From: Prochlorococcus sp. AG-388-A04
Lineage (GTDB): Bacteria; Cyanobacteriota; Cyanobacteriia; PCC-6307; Cyanobiaceae
Length of the DNA: 64,000 bases
NCBI GenBank assembly: GCA_003279935.1
Contig: QCGL01000004.1
Span: 27,526 to 91,525 of the forward strand
Direction: 5' to 3'
Part shown: piece after piece, positions 10,439 through 20,807 of the stretch
Layout of the letters: every line of letters begins with the position of its first letter
Numbering within the stretch: the stretch's first letter is position 1
Made by a program: the position numbers and the translations under genes
The notes under the pieces: model-generated
Database searches by the model: none
Told to the model about the DNA's origin: nothing
The model's input: only the letters and a program-made list of their open reading frames with translations

Positions 10439-11167
10439 TTATTTTACTAGGTGATTTTCAAGTGCATAACGGACTAATTCAGTTCTGCTAGATGTAGTTG
10501 TTTTTATAAAAAGCCTGCTTACATATTTTTCAACATTTCTAATAGAGGTTTCAAGTTTTCTGGCAATTTCTTTATTCATAAGGCCTTCTGCTACAAGTTG
10601 AAGTACGCTTGCTTCTCTTGGCGTAAAACTTGGAATATCTATAGAATTTTCTTGATTGAGTGGATTCTGATCTGTAAGCATAGATTTTATTTCAGTGATC
10701 TGTTTTGCCATTTTACTAACATCAATATCAGCAAATCGGGCTGCTTCTTTGAGTAATCGCTCTTGCCTATTAATAACATTTTTAACTCTTGCAGATAATT
10801 CATCTGGATCAAAGGGTTTAGCAATATAATCATCAATACCTGCAAGATATCCTTGGGTTCTGTCTAAAGTCATTCCCTTTGCAGTCAGAAAAATAACTGG
10901 AGTTCCTCCCAGCTTTTCATCTCCTCTTATTTTTTCTAATAAAGCATAACCATTTGATCTCGGCATCATAATATCGCTAATAATTAGATCTGGGAAAATT
11001 GTTTGAGCTTTTTCCCATCCATCCTCCCCGTCAACTGCAATAAAAATTTCAAATCCTTCGTCTTCGAGAAATGTTTTTACAGCTGTTCTTAAACCAGGTT
11101 CATCATCTACCAACAAAATTTTTGATTTTTTAATTACTTCATTATTTATTTGATTAGTATCATTCAT
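10439..11167 (-). CDS. NarL/FixJ-type two-component response regulator
   Basis: Receiver domain at residues 15-130 with the acidic pair Asp21-Asp22, phosphoacceptor Asp65 (in IISDIMMP), and conserved Lys117 (in AKPFD), so phosphorylation is plausible. A LuxR-type helix-turn-helix follows at about 178-238 (FTPREASVLQLVAEGLMNKE). A short helical linker joins the two. It resembles the Ycf29/NarL-like regulators of cyanobacteria and red-algal plastids; I cannot name the ortholog safely. No histidine kinase is adjacent, so it is an orphan. Its targets are unknown. Confidence 0.88.
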   Translation of the reverse strand: MNDTNQINNEVIKKSKILLVDDEPGLRTAVKTFLEDEGFEIFIAVDGEDGWEKAQTIFPDLIISDIMMPRSNGYALLEKIRGDEKLGGTPVIFLTAKGMTLDRTQGYLAGIDDYIAKPFDPDELSARVKNVINRQERLLKEAARFADIDVSKMAKQITEIKSMLTDQNPLNQENSIDIPSFTPREASVLQLVAEGLMNKEIARKLETSIRNVEKYVSRLFIKTTTSSRTELVRYALENHLVK

Positions 11168-11222
11168 TTTTTAATTTTGAATTTAATTTTCTTTAGCCTA
11201 ATAATAATTTTATATACTAAAT

Positions 11223-12371
11223 ATGATGCTTACAACTCCCATACTACTAGATTATCAATCCTCAACCCCTTGTTTAGAGGATGTTGTAAATTCTATGACA
11301 CCTTATTGGAGTGAAATTTTTTCTAATCCCTCGAGTAAATCAAATTTAGCAGGCATTAATGCAAGTGCCATATTAGAAGTCTCAAGAGAAAAAATACAAG
11401 AATATTTATTTCTAAAAAAAAAGAAAGTAATTTTTACTAGTGGAGCAACAGAATCTAATAATTTGGCTTTGCTGGGTTTTGCAAGGAGACATTATATAGA
11501 AACAGAAAATTATGGTCATATTATTACTTTAAAAACCGAGCATAAAGCTGTACTAGAGCCACTAGATCAATTAAGAAAAGAGGGATTTCATATCACTGAA
11601 ATTAGTCCAGAACAAGATGGTTTAATTTCAGAAGAAAAGTTTGTTAGCTGTATAAGAGATGATACATTTTTGGTAAGTATTATGATGGCAAATAACGAAA
11701 TAGGTGTTGTTCAGCCTTTGAAAGTAATTTCAGAAATATGCAGTTCAAGGGATATAATTCTCCATTCTGATTATGCTCAATGTCTAGGTTGTCTGGAGTT
11801 TGATAGCCTTGACTCAGTAGCAAATATGTTAACAATAAGCTCCCATAAAATATATGGTCCTAAAGGGGTAGGAATACTTTTGATTGATAGAGATATTGAG
11901 CTGCAGCCTTTAGTTTTAGGAGGAGGTCAAGAATTTGGTTTAAGATCAGGAACATTGCCTTTACCTTTGATAGTAGGTTTTACTAAAGCAATTGAAATAG
12001 CAGTTTTAAATCAAAAAAAGAATATTCAGAATTTTCTTTTTCATCGAGATAAACTTTTGAAGGGATTATTAGATAATAATTCTGGAGTGGAAATTAATGG
12101 GTCAATGAAAGAAAGATTACCTCATAATTTGAATCTGACTGTACTTGATGTTAACGGTTCAAAATTGCATAAAAGTTTGAAATCTAAAATAATCTGTTCT
12201 AGTGGTTCAGCGTGTAGTAATGGTGAGCCTTCGCATGTATTACTCGCTTTAGGAAGATCTTTTAAAGAAGCGGAGGCTTCATTAAGATTAAGTATTGGTT
12301 TGATGACTACTACAGAGGATATAGAAAAATCAATTGAGATAATAACCGATTCTATTAAATTATTACGCTGA
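11223..12371 (+). CDS. cysteine desulfurase (NifS/IscS-like)
   Basis: Class V PLP-dependent enzyme that removes sulfur from cysteine for Fe-S cluster or cofactor assembly. The PLP lysine is Lys209 in SSHKIYGPKG, and the persulfide cysteine is Cys331 in SSGSACSNGEPSHVL. This catalytic loop is slightly shorter than in E. coli IscS, so IscS-like but distinct. Length 382 is normal. Two in-frame ATGs (11223, 11226) open the gene. No scaffold or suf/isc gene is adjacent. Confidence 0.92.
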   Translation: MMLTTPILLDYQSSTPCLEDVVNSMTPYWSEIFSNPSSKSNLAGINASAILEVSREKIQEYLFLKKKKVIFTSGATESNNLALLGFARRHYIETENYGHIITLKTEHKAVLEPLDQLRKEGFHITEISPEQDGLISEEKFVSCIRDDTFLVSIMMANNEIGVVQPLKVISEICSSRDIILHSDYAQCLGCLEFDSLDSVANMLTISSHKIYGPKGVGILLIDRDIELQPLVLGGGQEFGLRSGTLPLPLIVGFTKAIEIAVLNQKKNIQNFLFHRDKLLKGLLDNNSGVEINGSMKERLPHNLNLTVLDVNGSKLHKSLKSKIICSSGSACSNGEPSHVLLALGRSFKEAEASLRLSIGLMTTTEDIEKSIEIITDSIKLLR

Positions 12372-12379
12372 GATATTAA

Positions 12380-13282
12380 CTATTTTAATTGCGCAATTCT
12401 TAATTTTGCGCTTCGAGATCTTTTATTAATTTCAATTTCTTTTACATTTGGTGTAATCGGTTTTTTTGTGAGATTTTTTAATCTTTCATCACCCTTAAAA
12501 AATTTTTTCACCAGCCGATCTTCTATTGAATGAAAGCTAATAATTGAAATTATTCCCCCAGGTAATAGCCAATCTGGAGAAATATCTAAGAATCTTTCTA
12601 ATGATTCGATTTCTTTATTTACAGCAATTCTTAGTGCTTGGAATGTTCTAGTGGCAGGATGAATTTTTCGATATCTTTGTTTGGGTGGGAAACAACCAGC
12701 AATAGAATAGGCTAAATCTTTTGTACCCGAATATTTACCTTTTTCTTTTAAATCTTTTTTGATTCTCCTAGAAATCTTTCGTGATAATCTTTCATCACCA
12801 AATTTAAAAATTAAATCAGCCAGATCTTTTTCACTTAAAGTTTCAATTAAGTTCTCTGCATTCATCTCAAGTGTGGGATTCATTCTCATATCTAAAGGCC
12901 CATCTTTTTGAAAACTGAATCCTCTTTGTGGGTTATCTATCTGATTACTATTGACTCCAAGATCTGCTATTACAAAAGAAACTTTTTCTTTTGGCTCAAA
13001 GTTCGCAAAATTTGAGGGACATATTTCAATCCTCGATTTAAATTCTTCAAGCTTAAATAATGCTGACTTTCTTGCGAATGGATCGTGATCTAATCCAATT
13101 ATTTTTAAATCAGGATATTTTTTTAATAATTGATACGAGTGTCCACCACCACCTAAAGTTGCATCTATCCCTGTTAGTTTATTCCCTGATATTAATGGAT
13201 ATTGATTTATAGAAACTAAAATTTCATCTGTCATCACTGACTTATGATTGAATAAAGATGAATCAGAAAGGTCAGTTTGCAT
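12380..13282 (-). CDS. rsmH: 16S rRNA (cytosine-1402-N4) methyltransferase
   Basis: Methylates C1402 of 16S rRNA in the small-subunit P site (formerly MraW). The SAM-binding region GIDATLGGGGHSYQLL lies near residues 38-53, and ADLGVNSNQIDNPQRGFSF and IISFHSIEDRLVK motifs are diagnostic. Length 300 is typical. In many bacteria it heads the division cluster, but here it sits between a cysteine desulfurase and divergent ndhH. Confidence 0.97.
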   Translation of the reverse strand: MQTDLSDSSLFNHKSVMTDEILVSINQYPLISGNKLTGIDATLGGGGHSYQLLKKYPDLKIIGLDHDPFARKSALFKLEEFKSRIEICPSNFANFEPKEKVSFVIADLGVNSNQIDNPQRGFSFQKDGPLDMRMNPTLEMNAENLIETLSEKDLADLIFKFGDERLSRKISRRIKKDLKEKGKYSGTKDLAYSIAGCFPPKQRYRKIHPATRTFQALRIAVNKEIESLERFLDISPDWLLPGGIISIISFHSIEDRLVKKFFKGDERLKNLTKKPITPNVKEIEINKRSRSAKLRIAQLK

Positions 13283-13320
13283 AACTTTCTACTAAGATTT
13301 AAATAGAGGTTAAATTATTA

Positions 13321-14508
13321 ATGGCTCAACTAGAGACTAGAACAGAACCGATGGTGGTCAACTTTGGCCCTCATCATCCATCTATGCATGGAGTTTTAAG
13401 GTTAGTTGTAACCCTTGATGGCGAGAATGTAATAGATTGTGAGCCCGTAATTGGATATTTGCATAGAGGCATGGAAAAGATAGCTGAAAACAGGACAAAC
13501 GTTATGTATGTACCTTATGTAAGCAGAATGGATTATGCAGCGGGAATGTTTTATGAAGCTATTGTAGTAAATGCACCAGAAAGATTGGCGAATATTGTTG
13601 TACCCAAAAGGGCCAGTTATATAAGAGTTCTAATGTTGGAGCTCAATAGAATTGCAAATCATCTTTTATGGCTAGGTCCATTTCTAGCGGATGTAGGAGC
13701 TCAAACTCCATTCTTTTATATCTTTAGAGAAAGAGAAATGATTTATGACCTTTGGGAAGCTGCTACTGGACAAAGATTGATAAATAATAATTTTTTTAGA
13801 ATAGGAGGTGTGGCTTGTGATTTGCCTTATGGATGGTTAGAAAAATGCATTGATTTTTGTGATTGGTTTGCTCCAAAGATTGATGAATATGAAAAACTAA
13901 TAACAAATAATCCTATATTCAAAAAACGAATTGAAGGTCTTGGAACTATAGAAAGAGATCAAGCAATTAATTGGTCACTTTCTGGACCAATGCTTAGGGC
14001 CTCTGGAGTCTCTTGGGATTTGAGAAAAGTTGATAGTTATGAATGTTATGACGATTTTGAATGGGAAATTGCTTCAGAAAAAGAAGGTGATTGTTATGCC
14101 AGATATCGAGTAAGAGTTCAAGAAATGAGAGAATCATTAAAAATTATTCGTCAAGCTTGCGAAATGATTCCTGGAGGCCCAACAGAAAATTTAGAAGCTA
14201 AACGTATGGCTACAGAGGATAAAAAAAGTGAAATATTTGGCATGGATTATCAATATGTAGCTAAGAAAGTTGCGCCAACTTTTAAAATCCCTAACGGAGA
14301 ATTATATACAAGATTAGAATCTGGGAAAGGTGAAATAGGAGTTTTTATTCAAGGAAATAATGAAGTTACACCATGGAGATTTAAAATTAGAGCTGCTGAT
14401 TTAAATAATCTTCAAATATTGCCTCATATTCTTAAGGGAGCAAAGATAGCCGATATTATGGCAATCCTTGGCTCAATAGATGTCATTATGGGTTCTGTAG
14501 ACAGGTAA
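13321..14508 (+). CDS. ndhH: NAD(P)H-quinone oxidoreductase subunit H (49-kDa subunit)
   Basis: Quinone-site peripheral subunit of thylakoid NDH-1 (NuoD/49 kDa family). The N-terminal [15 protein letters not shown] motif and the [11 protein letters not shown] and GPMLRASG segments are characteristic. Length 395 is standard. It is physically separate from the ndhA-I-G-E operon at the window start, as in other cyanobacteria. A thioesterase gene of quinone synthesis begins nine bases after its stop, suggesting co-transcription. Confidence 0.97.
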   Translation: MAQLETRTEPMVVNFGPHHPSMHGVLRLVVTLDGENVIDCEPVIGYLHRGMEKIAENRTNVMYVPYVSRMDYAAGMFYEAIVVNAPERLANIVVPKRASYIRVLMLELNRIANHLLWLGPFLADVGAQTPFFYIFREREMIYDLWEAATGQRLINNNFFRIGGVACDLPYGWLEKCIDFCDWFAPKIDEYEKLITNNPIFKKRIEGLGTIERDQAINWSLSGPMLRASGVSWDLRKVDSYECYDDFEWEIASEKEGDCYARYRVRVQEMRESLKIIRQACEMIPGGPTENLEAKRMATEDKKSEIFGMDYQYVAKKVAPTFKIPNGELYTRLESGKGEIGVFIQGNNEVTPWRFKIRAADLNNLQILPHILKGAKIADIMAILGSIDVIMGSVDR

Positions 14509-14517
14509 AAGCTTTTA

Positions 14518-14970
14518 ATGAAACCTAATAATTGGTTGATTTTAAAAAGGAAAGTAAGGTTTGGTGATTGTGACTCTGCAGGAGTGATACATTTTCATAA
14601 CCTTTTAAGATGGGCTCATGAAAGTTGGGAAGAAAGTATAGATAAATATGGTATTCCTCATCAGGATATTTTCCCGGATGCTAATTCCCATGAAAATCAA
14701 ATTATATGTCCCATAGTTAATTGCGAAGCCAATTTTTTATCACCTATTAAGATTGGCGATTTACTTTCAATTAAGTTATTTCCCAAAAAAATTAATAATC
14801 ATTTATTTCAAGTAAATACACTTTTTTTAAAGGATGAAATTAATGTCGCTGAAGGAAAAATTATCCATTGTTCTTTAGATGTTGATTCAAAATTGAAAGT
14901 TAAATTACCTGATCAACTGGAGAGGTGGATAGAGGCTTCCAATATAAATACGAATTTAAAAGAGTGTTAA
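14518..14970 (+). CDS. 1,4-dihydroxy-2-naphthoyl-CoA hydrolase (4HBT thioesterase)
   Basis: Hot-dog-fold thioesterase of 150 residues, the 4-hydroxybenzoyl-CoA thioesterase type. The catalytic region [20 protein letters not shown] is near residues 16-35, with the Asp-based active site of this family. The cyanobacterial members release 1,4-dihydroxy-2-naphthoate from its CoA ester in phylloquinone synthesis. The adjacent menE-menC-menA cluster strongly supports that role. It follows ndhH by nine bases and converges on menE. Confidence 0.88.
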   Translation: MKPNNWLILKRKVRFGDCDSAGVIHFHNLLRWAHESWEESIDKYGIPHQDIFPDANSHENQIICPIVNCEANFLSPIKIGDLLSIKLFPKKINNHLFQVNTLFLKDEINVAEGKIIHCSLDVDSKLKVKLPDQLERWIEASNINTNLKEC

Positions 14971-14983
14971 TTATAATGAGTTA

Positions 14984-16180
14984 CTATTTTTCAAATTTGA
15001 AATTAGATTTTTTTGATTGATTTTTATCAATAATCCAGGTTTCAGGCCTCTCATGTTTTGGCCAATTTTTAGAAAAGTTTTTTAATAGTTTTAATGAATA
15101 TTCAATATCTGTTTTACTAGTTTGTTTTTTAAAATCAATGATGATTTCAATTTTATTCCCCCATTCTTTGTTAGGTATATTTGAAATCATAAAATTTTCT
15201 ATTGGAATTGCTTCATTTGAGATAAATTCACTTAATCGTAATTTAATAACTTCTGGAAAAACTATTTCACCTCCAGAATTAAAAGCATTATCTATTCTGC
15301 TAATAAATTTCAAATAAGAAGAATTATTCAATTCTTGGATCTCACCCAAATCACTGCTTTCCCACCAACCATTTTTATTTTTGAATTTTTTAGTTTTAGA
15401 AGGTTCAAGCAATTCAATTCCTACTCTTTCTGATTTGATTTGGATTAAACCCTTTTTACTAATTCTTAAATTTATATCACATAGTATTTCTCCAACATTA
15501 TCAATTCCTTCTAAAAATTCCTTAGGTTTTAAGCTTGTAACCATGGCAGCAGTTTCAGTTGATCCATAACAGGGTGCTAAATTTATTTTTTCTAGTCTGC
15601 ACTTGCGAGAAGTTTCATTAGATATAGATGCACCACCAATCCAAATTAAATCAAAAATCTTTAACCAATCAATTCCATTTTCTTCAGATAAAAGTCTTTT
15701 TAATTGTGTTGGAACTAATGATGTTATAAGATGTTGATTTTCTTTTTTTATCTCATTAGTAAATACTAATAATTCCTTGGTATTTTTAATTAATTTAGGA
15801 GAAATATTGATATAGTCACAATTCCATATTTTGCTTCTAAATAGTGGCATTAATCCACTGATATGATTCAAAGGTAAAGTATTAAAAATTAAACAGTTTT
15901 GTAATTTAAATCCTTGCTTTTCAAGCCAAATTCCAGATGCCTTAGCAGACGTATTTAGATTTTCTAAACTATGTATGCATTTTCTAGGCTTTCCACTACT
16001 GCCACTACTATTTAAGATAATTGCAGGTCCATTTATATCAATAGTCTCTAATATTTCATCATTTTTATAACATTTATTTTTTATGTAGGTTATTTTTTTA
16101 TCGTTTATATTTTCAAGAATTTTTTTTATAGATTCTTTTTCATTATTTTGAACTTCAATAATATGAATTTTATTTTTCAT
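14984..16180 (-). CDS. menE: O-succinylbenzoate-CoA ligase
   Basis: Adenylate-forming enzyme that activates o-succinylbenzoate with CoA in phylloquinone synthesis. The AMP-binding motif SSGSSGKPRK is near residue 55, and LAPCYGSTETAAM and the SSDLGE/RID segments follow. About 398 residues is short for this superfamily but usual in picocyanobacteria. I prefer the ATG at 16180, which overlaps the menC TGA as ATGA; an ATG four codons upstream (16192) is the alternative. This is the third gene of menA-menC-menE. Confidence 0.9.
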   Translation of the reverse strand: MKNKIHIIEVQNNEKESIKKILENINDKKITYIKNKCYKNDEILETIDINGPAIILNSSGSSGKPRKCIHSLENLNTSAKASGIWLEKQGFKLQNCLIFNTLPLNHISGLMPLFRSKIWNCDYINISPKLIKNTKELLVFTNEIKKENQHLITSLVPTQLKRLLSEENGIDWLKIFDLIWIGGASISNETSRKCRLEKINLAPCYGSTETAAMVTSLKPKEFLEGIDNVGEILCDINLRISKKGLIQIKSERVGIELLEPSKTKKFKNKNGWWESSDLGEIQELNNSSYLKFISRIDNAFNSGGEIVFPEVIKLRLSEFISNEAIPIENFMISNIPNKEWGNKIEIIIDFKKQTSKTDIEYSLKLLKNFSKNWPKHERPETWIIDKNQSKKSNFKFEK

Positions 16181-17142
16181 AGTTGATCCCATATCTTTTG
16201 AGCATTATTTAGGAAAAGAAAAGAATTAGGATTTTTTTTCATAGCCAAACCAGGAACTTTGGGAGTTTGTCCCAATAGCTGTAAAGAGGATAAATGAAAA
16301 AGCCATCTTCTGCCTATTCCTGTCTCGAAAGAAGTGCTTAAGGATATAAAACCTTTTTTATCTTTTAACTCATTTAAAAGATGCATAGGATTTCTTTCTT
16401 GAGAAGGTCTTCTAATTTGCCAACCATCCCATTCATTAATCAAATATGGATATTTTAATAGTGATTCATCTAAAGCAATTGGCATCCTTTTATTAAGTTC
16501 TCTTAAACCCTCTATATCATCTGTAGAAAGAGGTTGTTCTAGCCAATCTATATTTTCAATATCTTTCAAAATATCAACCCATCTATTAGCTATTTCTCTT
16601 TTCCAAGAACCATTAGCATCTATTCTTAATTTTATATTACTTCTTAAATGATTTAGTATCTCCATTAGAGTTTTTTCTTCGGAGGAATTATCTTGTATGC
16701 CTACCTTCCATTTAATAGTGAGTGATTTCTCATTCAAAAGTTTATTACCTTTTAAGATTATTAATTCTTTAAGAGCATTACGAGGATCTAAAAGTATAGC
16801 TGTTTGATTAATTTCATTAAAGTAATAATTTTCCTGAAAATTTATTTTTCTTTCAATTTCAGCTAATGCAGAATTTATTGCAGATTGAATGCACGGGTGA
16901 AAATTCTTTATTAACTCAGATATATTTTTTGATGTTACGTATTTGGGAATCTGATTTAATTGTATTTGACATGAATCTAAATCTTGTTTTCTTAGAGGAT
17001 TGACTTCTCCAAAACCAACTCCCTTTTCCATATTTTTTAATTTAATTATCCACCCAGATTTATAGTTATATGTTGTATTTGAATTATCCACTTTCGAAGA
17101 TAATTTAAAGAAAAAAGATTTTTTTTTAAAAGTTAAGTTCAT
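16177..17142 (-). CDS. menC: o-succinylbenzoate synthase
   Basis: Enolase-superfamily dehydratase that forms o-succinylbenzoate. The barrel carries the expected acid-base and metal residues: Lys in TIKWKVG, Asp in LRIDANGSW, Glu in WLEQPLS and Asp in IALDESL, spread over residues 140-235. Length 321 is typical. Its ATG overlaps the menA stop by four bases and its stop overlaps menE, so the three genes are translationally coupled. Its role is supported by these neighbours. Confidence 0.93.
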   Translation of the reverse strand: MNLTFKKKSFFFKLSSKVDNSNTTYNYKSGWIIKLKNMEKGVGFGEVNPLRKQDLDSCQIQLNQIPKYVTSKNISELIKNFHPCIQSAINSALAEIERKINFQENYYFNEINQTAILLDPRNALKELIILKGNKLLNEKSLTIKWKVGIQDNSSEEKTLMEILNHLRSNIKLRIDANGSWKREIANRWVDILKDIENIDWLEQPLSTDDIEGLRELNKRMPIALDESLLKYPYLINEWDGWQIRRPSQERNPMHLLNELKDKKGFISLSTSFETGIGRRWLFHLSSLQLLGQTPKVPGLAMKKNPNSFLFLNNAQKIWDQL

Positions 17143-18056
17143 TTATAAATCAAGTAATCTATGATAAATCCTGCTATTAATCCAATTCCATTTAGAGTTT
17201 GGAATTTGATAGCAATAAATTTACAATTTTTGATTGCTTCAGGTTTGTTATATGAATATTTCAACAAAGTTATAAGCTTTAATGATTGAGGAAAACTTAT
17301 AAGAAAAAGAACACAAAGTATTGGAATAAATCCATTAATTATTATAAAAAGTTGTAAAACATAAATTATAAAAACTATCCAAGGAATAATTTTAGCTCCT
17401 CTTTTCGCTCCTAAACGTACTAAAGGTGAATTTTTACCATGTTCTTTATCTTCTTTGATCTGATGAAAATGAGAGCAAAATAGTACTAGTGTGGTTGCCA
17501 ATGAGGATCCTGAACCAAGAAATAATGACTCTTTCCAAGGAATAGAAATCATGTATATATCTGATGGATTTAAAGCAATTAAAGCAGCAGCGTAAGCTAA
17601 GGGACCAAAAGCTAACCAGCATAATGGTTCACCTAAACCCTGGTAGCCCAAACGGAAAGGTGGTCCTTGATATAAATATCCCAAGAAGCAACAAACGCCT
17701 ACTAATATCATTACATTTATGCTCGTCGAAAGTGAAATAATGGCAATTAATAATAATCCAATCAATAGAGATGTATAAGCGGTAATTGAAACTATTGTTT
17801 TATTTCGCACAAGATTTACAATGGAATGAAATTTAAATTCATCAATTCCTGTTTCTGAATCAAATAAATCATTAGTTAGATTTTCCCAAATTAGTATTAA
17901 TATTGCAGCGATTGTGAATGCTATTAAATTAGATATTTTGACATTTTTGAAAGAGTTGAGGGTATAAGCTCCTGAAATAAAAACTGGTAAAATTGCTACT
18001 GAATAAAGAGGCCATTTTATTGCTTGTTTCCATAAACTTTTATTTCTTTCATTCAT
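17139..18056 (-). CDS. menA: 1,4-dihydroxy-2-naphthoate phytyltransferase
   Basis: Integral membrane UbiA-family prenyltransferase that attaches the phytyl tail to dihydroxynaphthoate, giving the phylloquinone precursor for photosystem I. The prenyl-diphosphate/Mg motif NDLFDSETGID lies near residue 60; a second Asp-containing loop (HFHQIKEDKEHGK) is near residue 195. There are about eight or nine hydrophobic segments in 305 residues. It is the first gene of the minus-strand men cluster and diverges from menF across 98 bases. Confidence 0.94.
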   Translation of the reverse strand: MNERNKSLWKQAIKWPLYSVAILPVFISGAYTLNSFKNVKISNLIAFTIAAILILIWENLTNDLFDSETGIDEFKFHSIVNLVRNKTIVSITAYTSLLIGLLLIAIISLSTSINVMILVGVCCFLGYLYQGPPFRLGYQGLGEPLCWLAFGPLAYAAALIALNPSDIYMISIPWKESLFLGSGSSLATTLVLFCSHFHQIKEDKEHGKNSPLVRLGAKRGAKIIPWIVFIIYVLQLFIIINGFIPILCVLFLISFPQSLKLITLLKYSYNKPEAIKNCKFIAIKFQTLNGIGLIAGFIIDYLIYK

Positions 18057-18075
18057 TATTAATGCAGTTAAGAAA

Positions 18076-18098
18076 AACTATAATTATTAAATATAGTT
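18076..18098. promoter_or_regulatory. inverted repeat in the menA-menF divergent gap
   Basis: AACTATA and TATAGTT form perfect 7-base arms around a 9-base centre. The left arm overlaps a TATAAT on the plus strand (18079-18084). The position between two divergent men genes would suit a shared operator or overlapping promoters, but AT-rich DNA gives such repeats by chance. Confidence 0.3.
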
Positions 18099-18157
18099 TA
18101 TAAATTGAGTTACATTTTTTACTTTAATGCATGATTTTTAGTTATTTTCAATAAGTG

Positions 18158-19555
18158 ATGAAAAATAATTCAAACTTTTCAGATTTTTTAAAAGGCGTTT
18201 TTTCCAATTTCGATAAGAAAGGGGTAAATTCCGGATTAGTAAGTATTTGTATTGAGATACCTTGTGTTGATTTATTTGATGTATACGAATTTTTTATTGA
18301 TAAATATTCTTTTTCTTCTTTTTGGGAAGAGGATAATAAAATGTCATATATAGCTCTTGAGAAATGTAAATATCTAACTTTAGAAGGACCTGAAAAATTT
18401 AAAGTAGCGAAAGACTTTAGCTCTGAGAACTTTAATAATCTAATAAATTTGACGGATGAATCGAGTACCTCTGCCCTTTCAAAAATAATTTATTTTTTTT
18501 CCTTTTCAGAGAATCTAAATAAAAAATATTGTTTTCTTGACGTCCCTGGTTTAGAGGCCATTTTACCTAAAATATTAATTATTAAAAATAAAAATAATTG
18601 TTGGTTAAGAATAAATGCGCATGTCGATGGTAAATCTTCTTTGAGGACATTAATTGAAGAACTATGGTCAATAAGGGATCAGATTTTAAATTCAAAAAAT
18701 AAAAAAAGTAAAAATAGTTTTGATTATCCTTCGATCAATTATTTTTTGAATTCTTTAGAGTTATCAAATAATAATCTCAAGCAATTAATAAATAAGGGAA
18801 TTCAATTAGTAGAGGAAGACAATCTTGACAAGATAGTTTTAGCGTCAAGAGTCAAAATAGACTTTAAAAATAAATTAAATTTAATAAATATTTTGAGAAA
18901 ATTAAAAACTAATCAACCAAATACTTGTAGATATGTTTGGAGGAGAAATAGCAAGGATATTACATTTGGAGCATCGCCAGAAAAATTATTTTCTTTTATT
19001 AAGCCTGATTTGGTTTTAGAGGCTATTGCTGGAACAGTATCAAGTGATTTAAATCCGGATTCTCTTATGGAAAGCTCTAAGGATATAAAAGAGCATAATT
19101 ATGTAATAAAGTATTTAATTAAATCTTTGGAAGTTGTAAAGATTAATAACTATACAAAAAGTTCGTTAAAGGTAACTTCTTTTGGAGATATTTCTCATTT
19201 ACAAACTTTGGTATATTCTAAAGTTCATAATATATGCCCTTTTGACTTGCTTAGAGTTTTGCATCCATCTCCAGCAGTCTGTGGATCTCCTAAAAAGGAA
19301 GCAATGAATTGGATAAACACACTTGAATCATTTTCTAGAGGAAATTATGCTTCTCCAATAGGGTGGGTGGATTCTGAAGGGAATTCAGAATTCAGAGTAG
19401 CTATAAGAGGAGCACGTTATATTGACCAAAATCTAGAATTTACGGCTGGTTCAGGTTTGGTAAAAGGTTCGATCTCTAATAAAGAAATTGAGGAGATTCA
19501 ACTTAAATTTAAATCTTTAGTGAAGCAAATTTTTCTTGCCAAAACAACTAAATAA
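18158..19555 (+). CDS. menF: isochorismate synthase
   Basis: Chorismate-binding family enzyme that converts chorismate to isochorismate, the entry to phylloquinone synthesis. The C-terminal catalytic domain (about residues 195-460) has [30 protein letters not shown] and [19 protein letters not shown] blocks. Length is 465 from the ATG at 18158; a GTG one codon earlier (18155) is also in frame. It is divergent from menA, so both arms of the pathway flank one gap. Its end overlaps the convergent gshB end by eight bases. Confidence 0.92.
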   Translation: MKNNSNFSDFLKGVFSNFDKKGVNSGLVSICIEIPCVDLFDVYEFFIDKYSFSSFWEEDNKMSYIALEKCKYLTLEGPEKFKVAKDFSSENFNNLINLTDESSTSALSKIIYFFSFSENLNKKYCFLDVPGLEAILPKILIIKNKNNCWLRINAHVDGKSSLRTLIEELWSIRDQILNSKNKKSKNSFDYPSINYFLNSLELSNNNLKQLINKGIQLVEEDNLDKIVLASRVKIDFKNKLNLINILRKLKTNQPNTCRYVWRRNSKDITFGASPEKLFSFIKPDLVLEAIAGTVSSDLNPDSLMESSKDIKEHNYVIKYLIKSLEVVKINNYTKSSLKVTSFGDISHLQTLVYSKVHNICPFDLLRVLHPSPAVCGSPKKEAMNWINTLESFSRGNYASPIGWVDSEGNSEFRVAIRGARYIDQNLEFTAGSGLVKGSISNKEIEEIQLKFKSLVKQIFLAKTTK

Positions 19556-20471
19556 TTTCTAATAATTTTTCAATTACTTGATTTGAAACGCTTTTGTTAG
19601 ATAAAGTTTCTATCTCTCTTAATCCTGTAGGACTTGTTACATTAATTTCACTAAGCATCCCATTTATTACATCTATACCAACAAAGAATAAACCCTCATC
19701 TTTGAAATGTTGAGATAACTCAGTACAAATTTTTTTTTCTTTAGCTGTTAGGTTTGTTTTTTCTGCTTTACCTCCCATAGCTAAATTACTCCTAAAGTCG
19801 CCCCCTTGAGGGATTCTATTAATTGATCCAATTGGCTCTCCATTAACAATAATTATTCTTTTATCCCCTTCTTTTACTTCTGGAATGAATTTTTGCATCA
19901 TTACTGGTAATTCTTCTTGCGATGTTATTAATTCAATCATTGCTTTAATACCTGGCGAATCCTTAGTTAGACGAATAACGCCTTGTCCTCCTTTTCCGCC
20001 AAGTGGTTTAACAACAACATCATGATTAATTTGTGCAAAATTAATAAGATCTTTTACTTTACTTGCAACTATTGTTGGAGCCATCAAATGGCTGTACCTC
20101 AATGCGCCTAATTTTTCGTTCCAAGCACGTAATGAGGAAGGCTTATTTATAACTTTTACTCCTTTTCTTTCGGCCACTTCCAAAAGATGAGTCGCATATA
20201 AATATCCCTCATTTACTGGGGGATCTTTTCTCATCCAAATACAATTAAATTCAGCAAGAGGGATACATTTATTTTCTTTAAAAGAGACCCATGGACAAAC
20301 TTCAGCTCTCCAAGAAGATGCCCATACTTCATCTCCCCTTGCCTCTAGATCTTGAGGAGTACAAGTCCATACTTCTATCTTTTTCTTAGAAGAAGCTTGC
20401 ATTAATGCTGCAGATGAATCTTTTAATGGATTTATATTTTTTATTGGGTCTACTACAAAAAGAAATTTCAT
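19548..20471 (-). CDS. gshB: glutathione synthetase
   Basis: ATP-grasp enzyme that joins glycine to gamma-glutamylcysteine. N-terminal [19 protein letters not shown] and the [14 protein letters not shown] and [20 protein letters not shown] blocks are diagnostic; metal-binding [13 protein letters not shown] is near the C terminus. Length 307 is typical. It follows grxC by six bases, so glutathione and its glutaredoxin are made from one transcript. Confidence 0.96.
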   Translation of the reverse strand: MKFLFVVDPIKNINPLKDSSAALMQASSKKKIEVWTCTPQDLEARGDEVWASSWRAEVCPWVSFKENKCIPLAEFNCIWMRKDPPVNEGYLYATHLLEVAERKGVKVINKPSSLRAWNEKLGALRYSHLMAPTIVASKVKDLINFAQINHDVVVKPLGGKGGQGVIRLTKDSPGIKAMIELITSQEELPVMMQKFIPEVKEGDKRIIIVNGEPIGSINRIPQGGDFRSNLAMGGKAEKTNLTAKEKKICTELSQHFKDEGLFFVGIDVINGMLSEINVTSPTGLREIETLSNKSVSNQVIEKLLEII

Positions 20472-20477
20472 AATTAT

Positions 20478-20732
20478 CTAATTCAGTAATAAGTCCAGTT
20501 TGTCCTCTTTTTCTAATTCATAAAGTTCGTCACAACCACCAATACTTTTGTCATCAATGAAAATTTGAGGAACTGTTCTTTTACCATTAGCTCTCTCCAT
20601 CATTAGTTCCCTTGCATTATCATCGCCATCTATTTTATGTTCAGCAAAAGTTATATTTTTTTTTTCAAGTAAAGATTTCGCCCGTATGCAGAATGGGCAA
20701 AATCGCCAAGTATAAATTTCAACTTTAGACAT
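20478..20732 (-). CDS. grxC: glutaredoxin (GrxC type)
   Basis: 84-residue dithiol glutaredoxin; the active site is CPFC (in WRFCPFCIRAKSLL, near residues 12-15), with TVPQIFIDDKSIGGCDEL holding the cis-proline and glutathione site. It reduces disulfides and mixed glutathione disulfides in the cytoplasm. It forms an operon with gshB and diverges from prfB. Confidence 0.95.
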   Translation of the reverse strand: MSKVEIYTWRFCPFCIRAKSLLEKKNITFAEHKIDGDDNARELMMERANGKRTVPQIFIDDKSIGGCDELYELEKEDKLDLLLN

Positions 20733-20807
20733 TTTTTTAAATATTATTTACTTTATACTATTAAATAAAAGTGCTTGTTAGATTATAAATAACAATTAAA
20801 TTCTATT

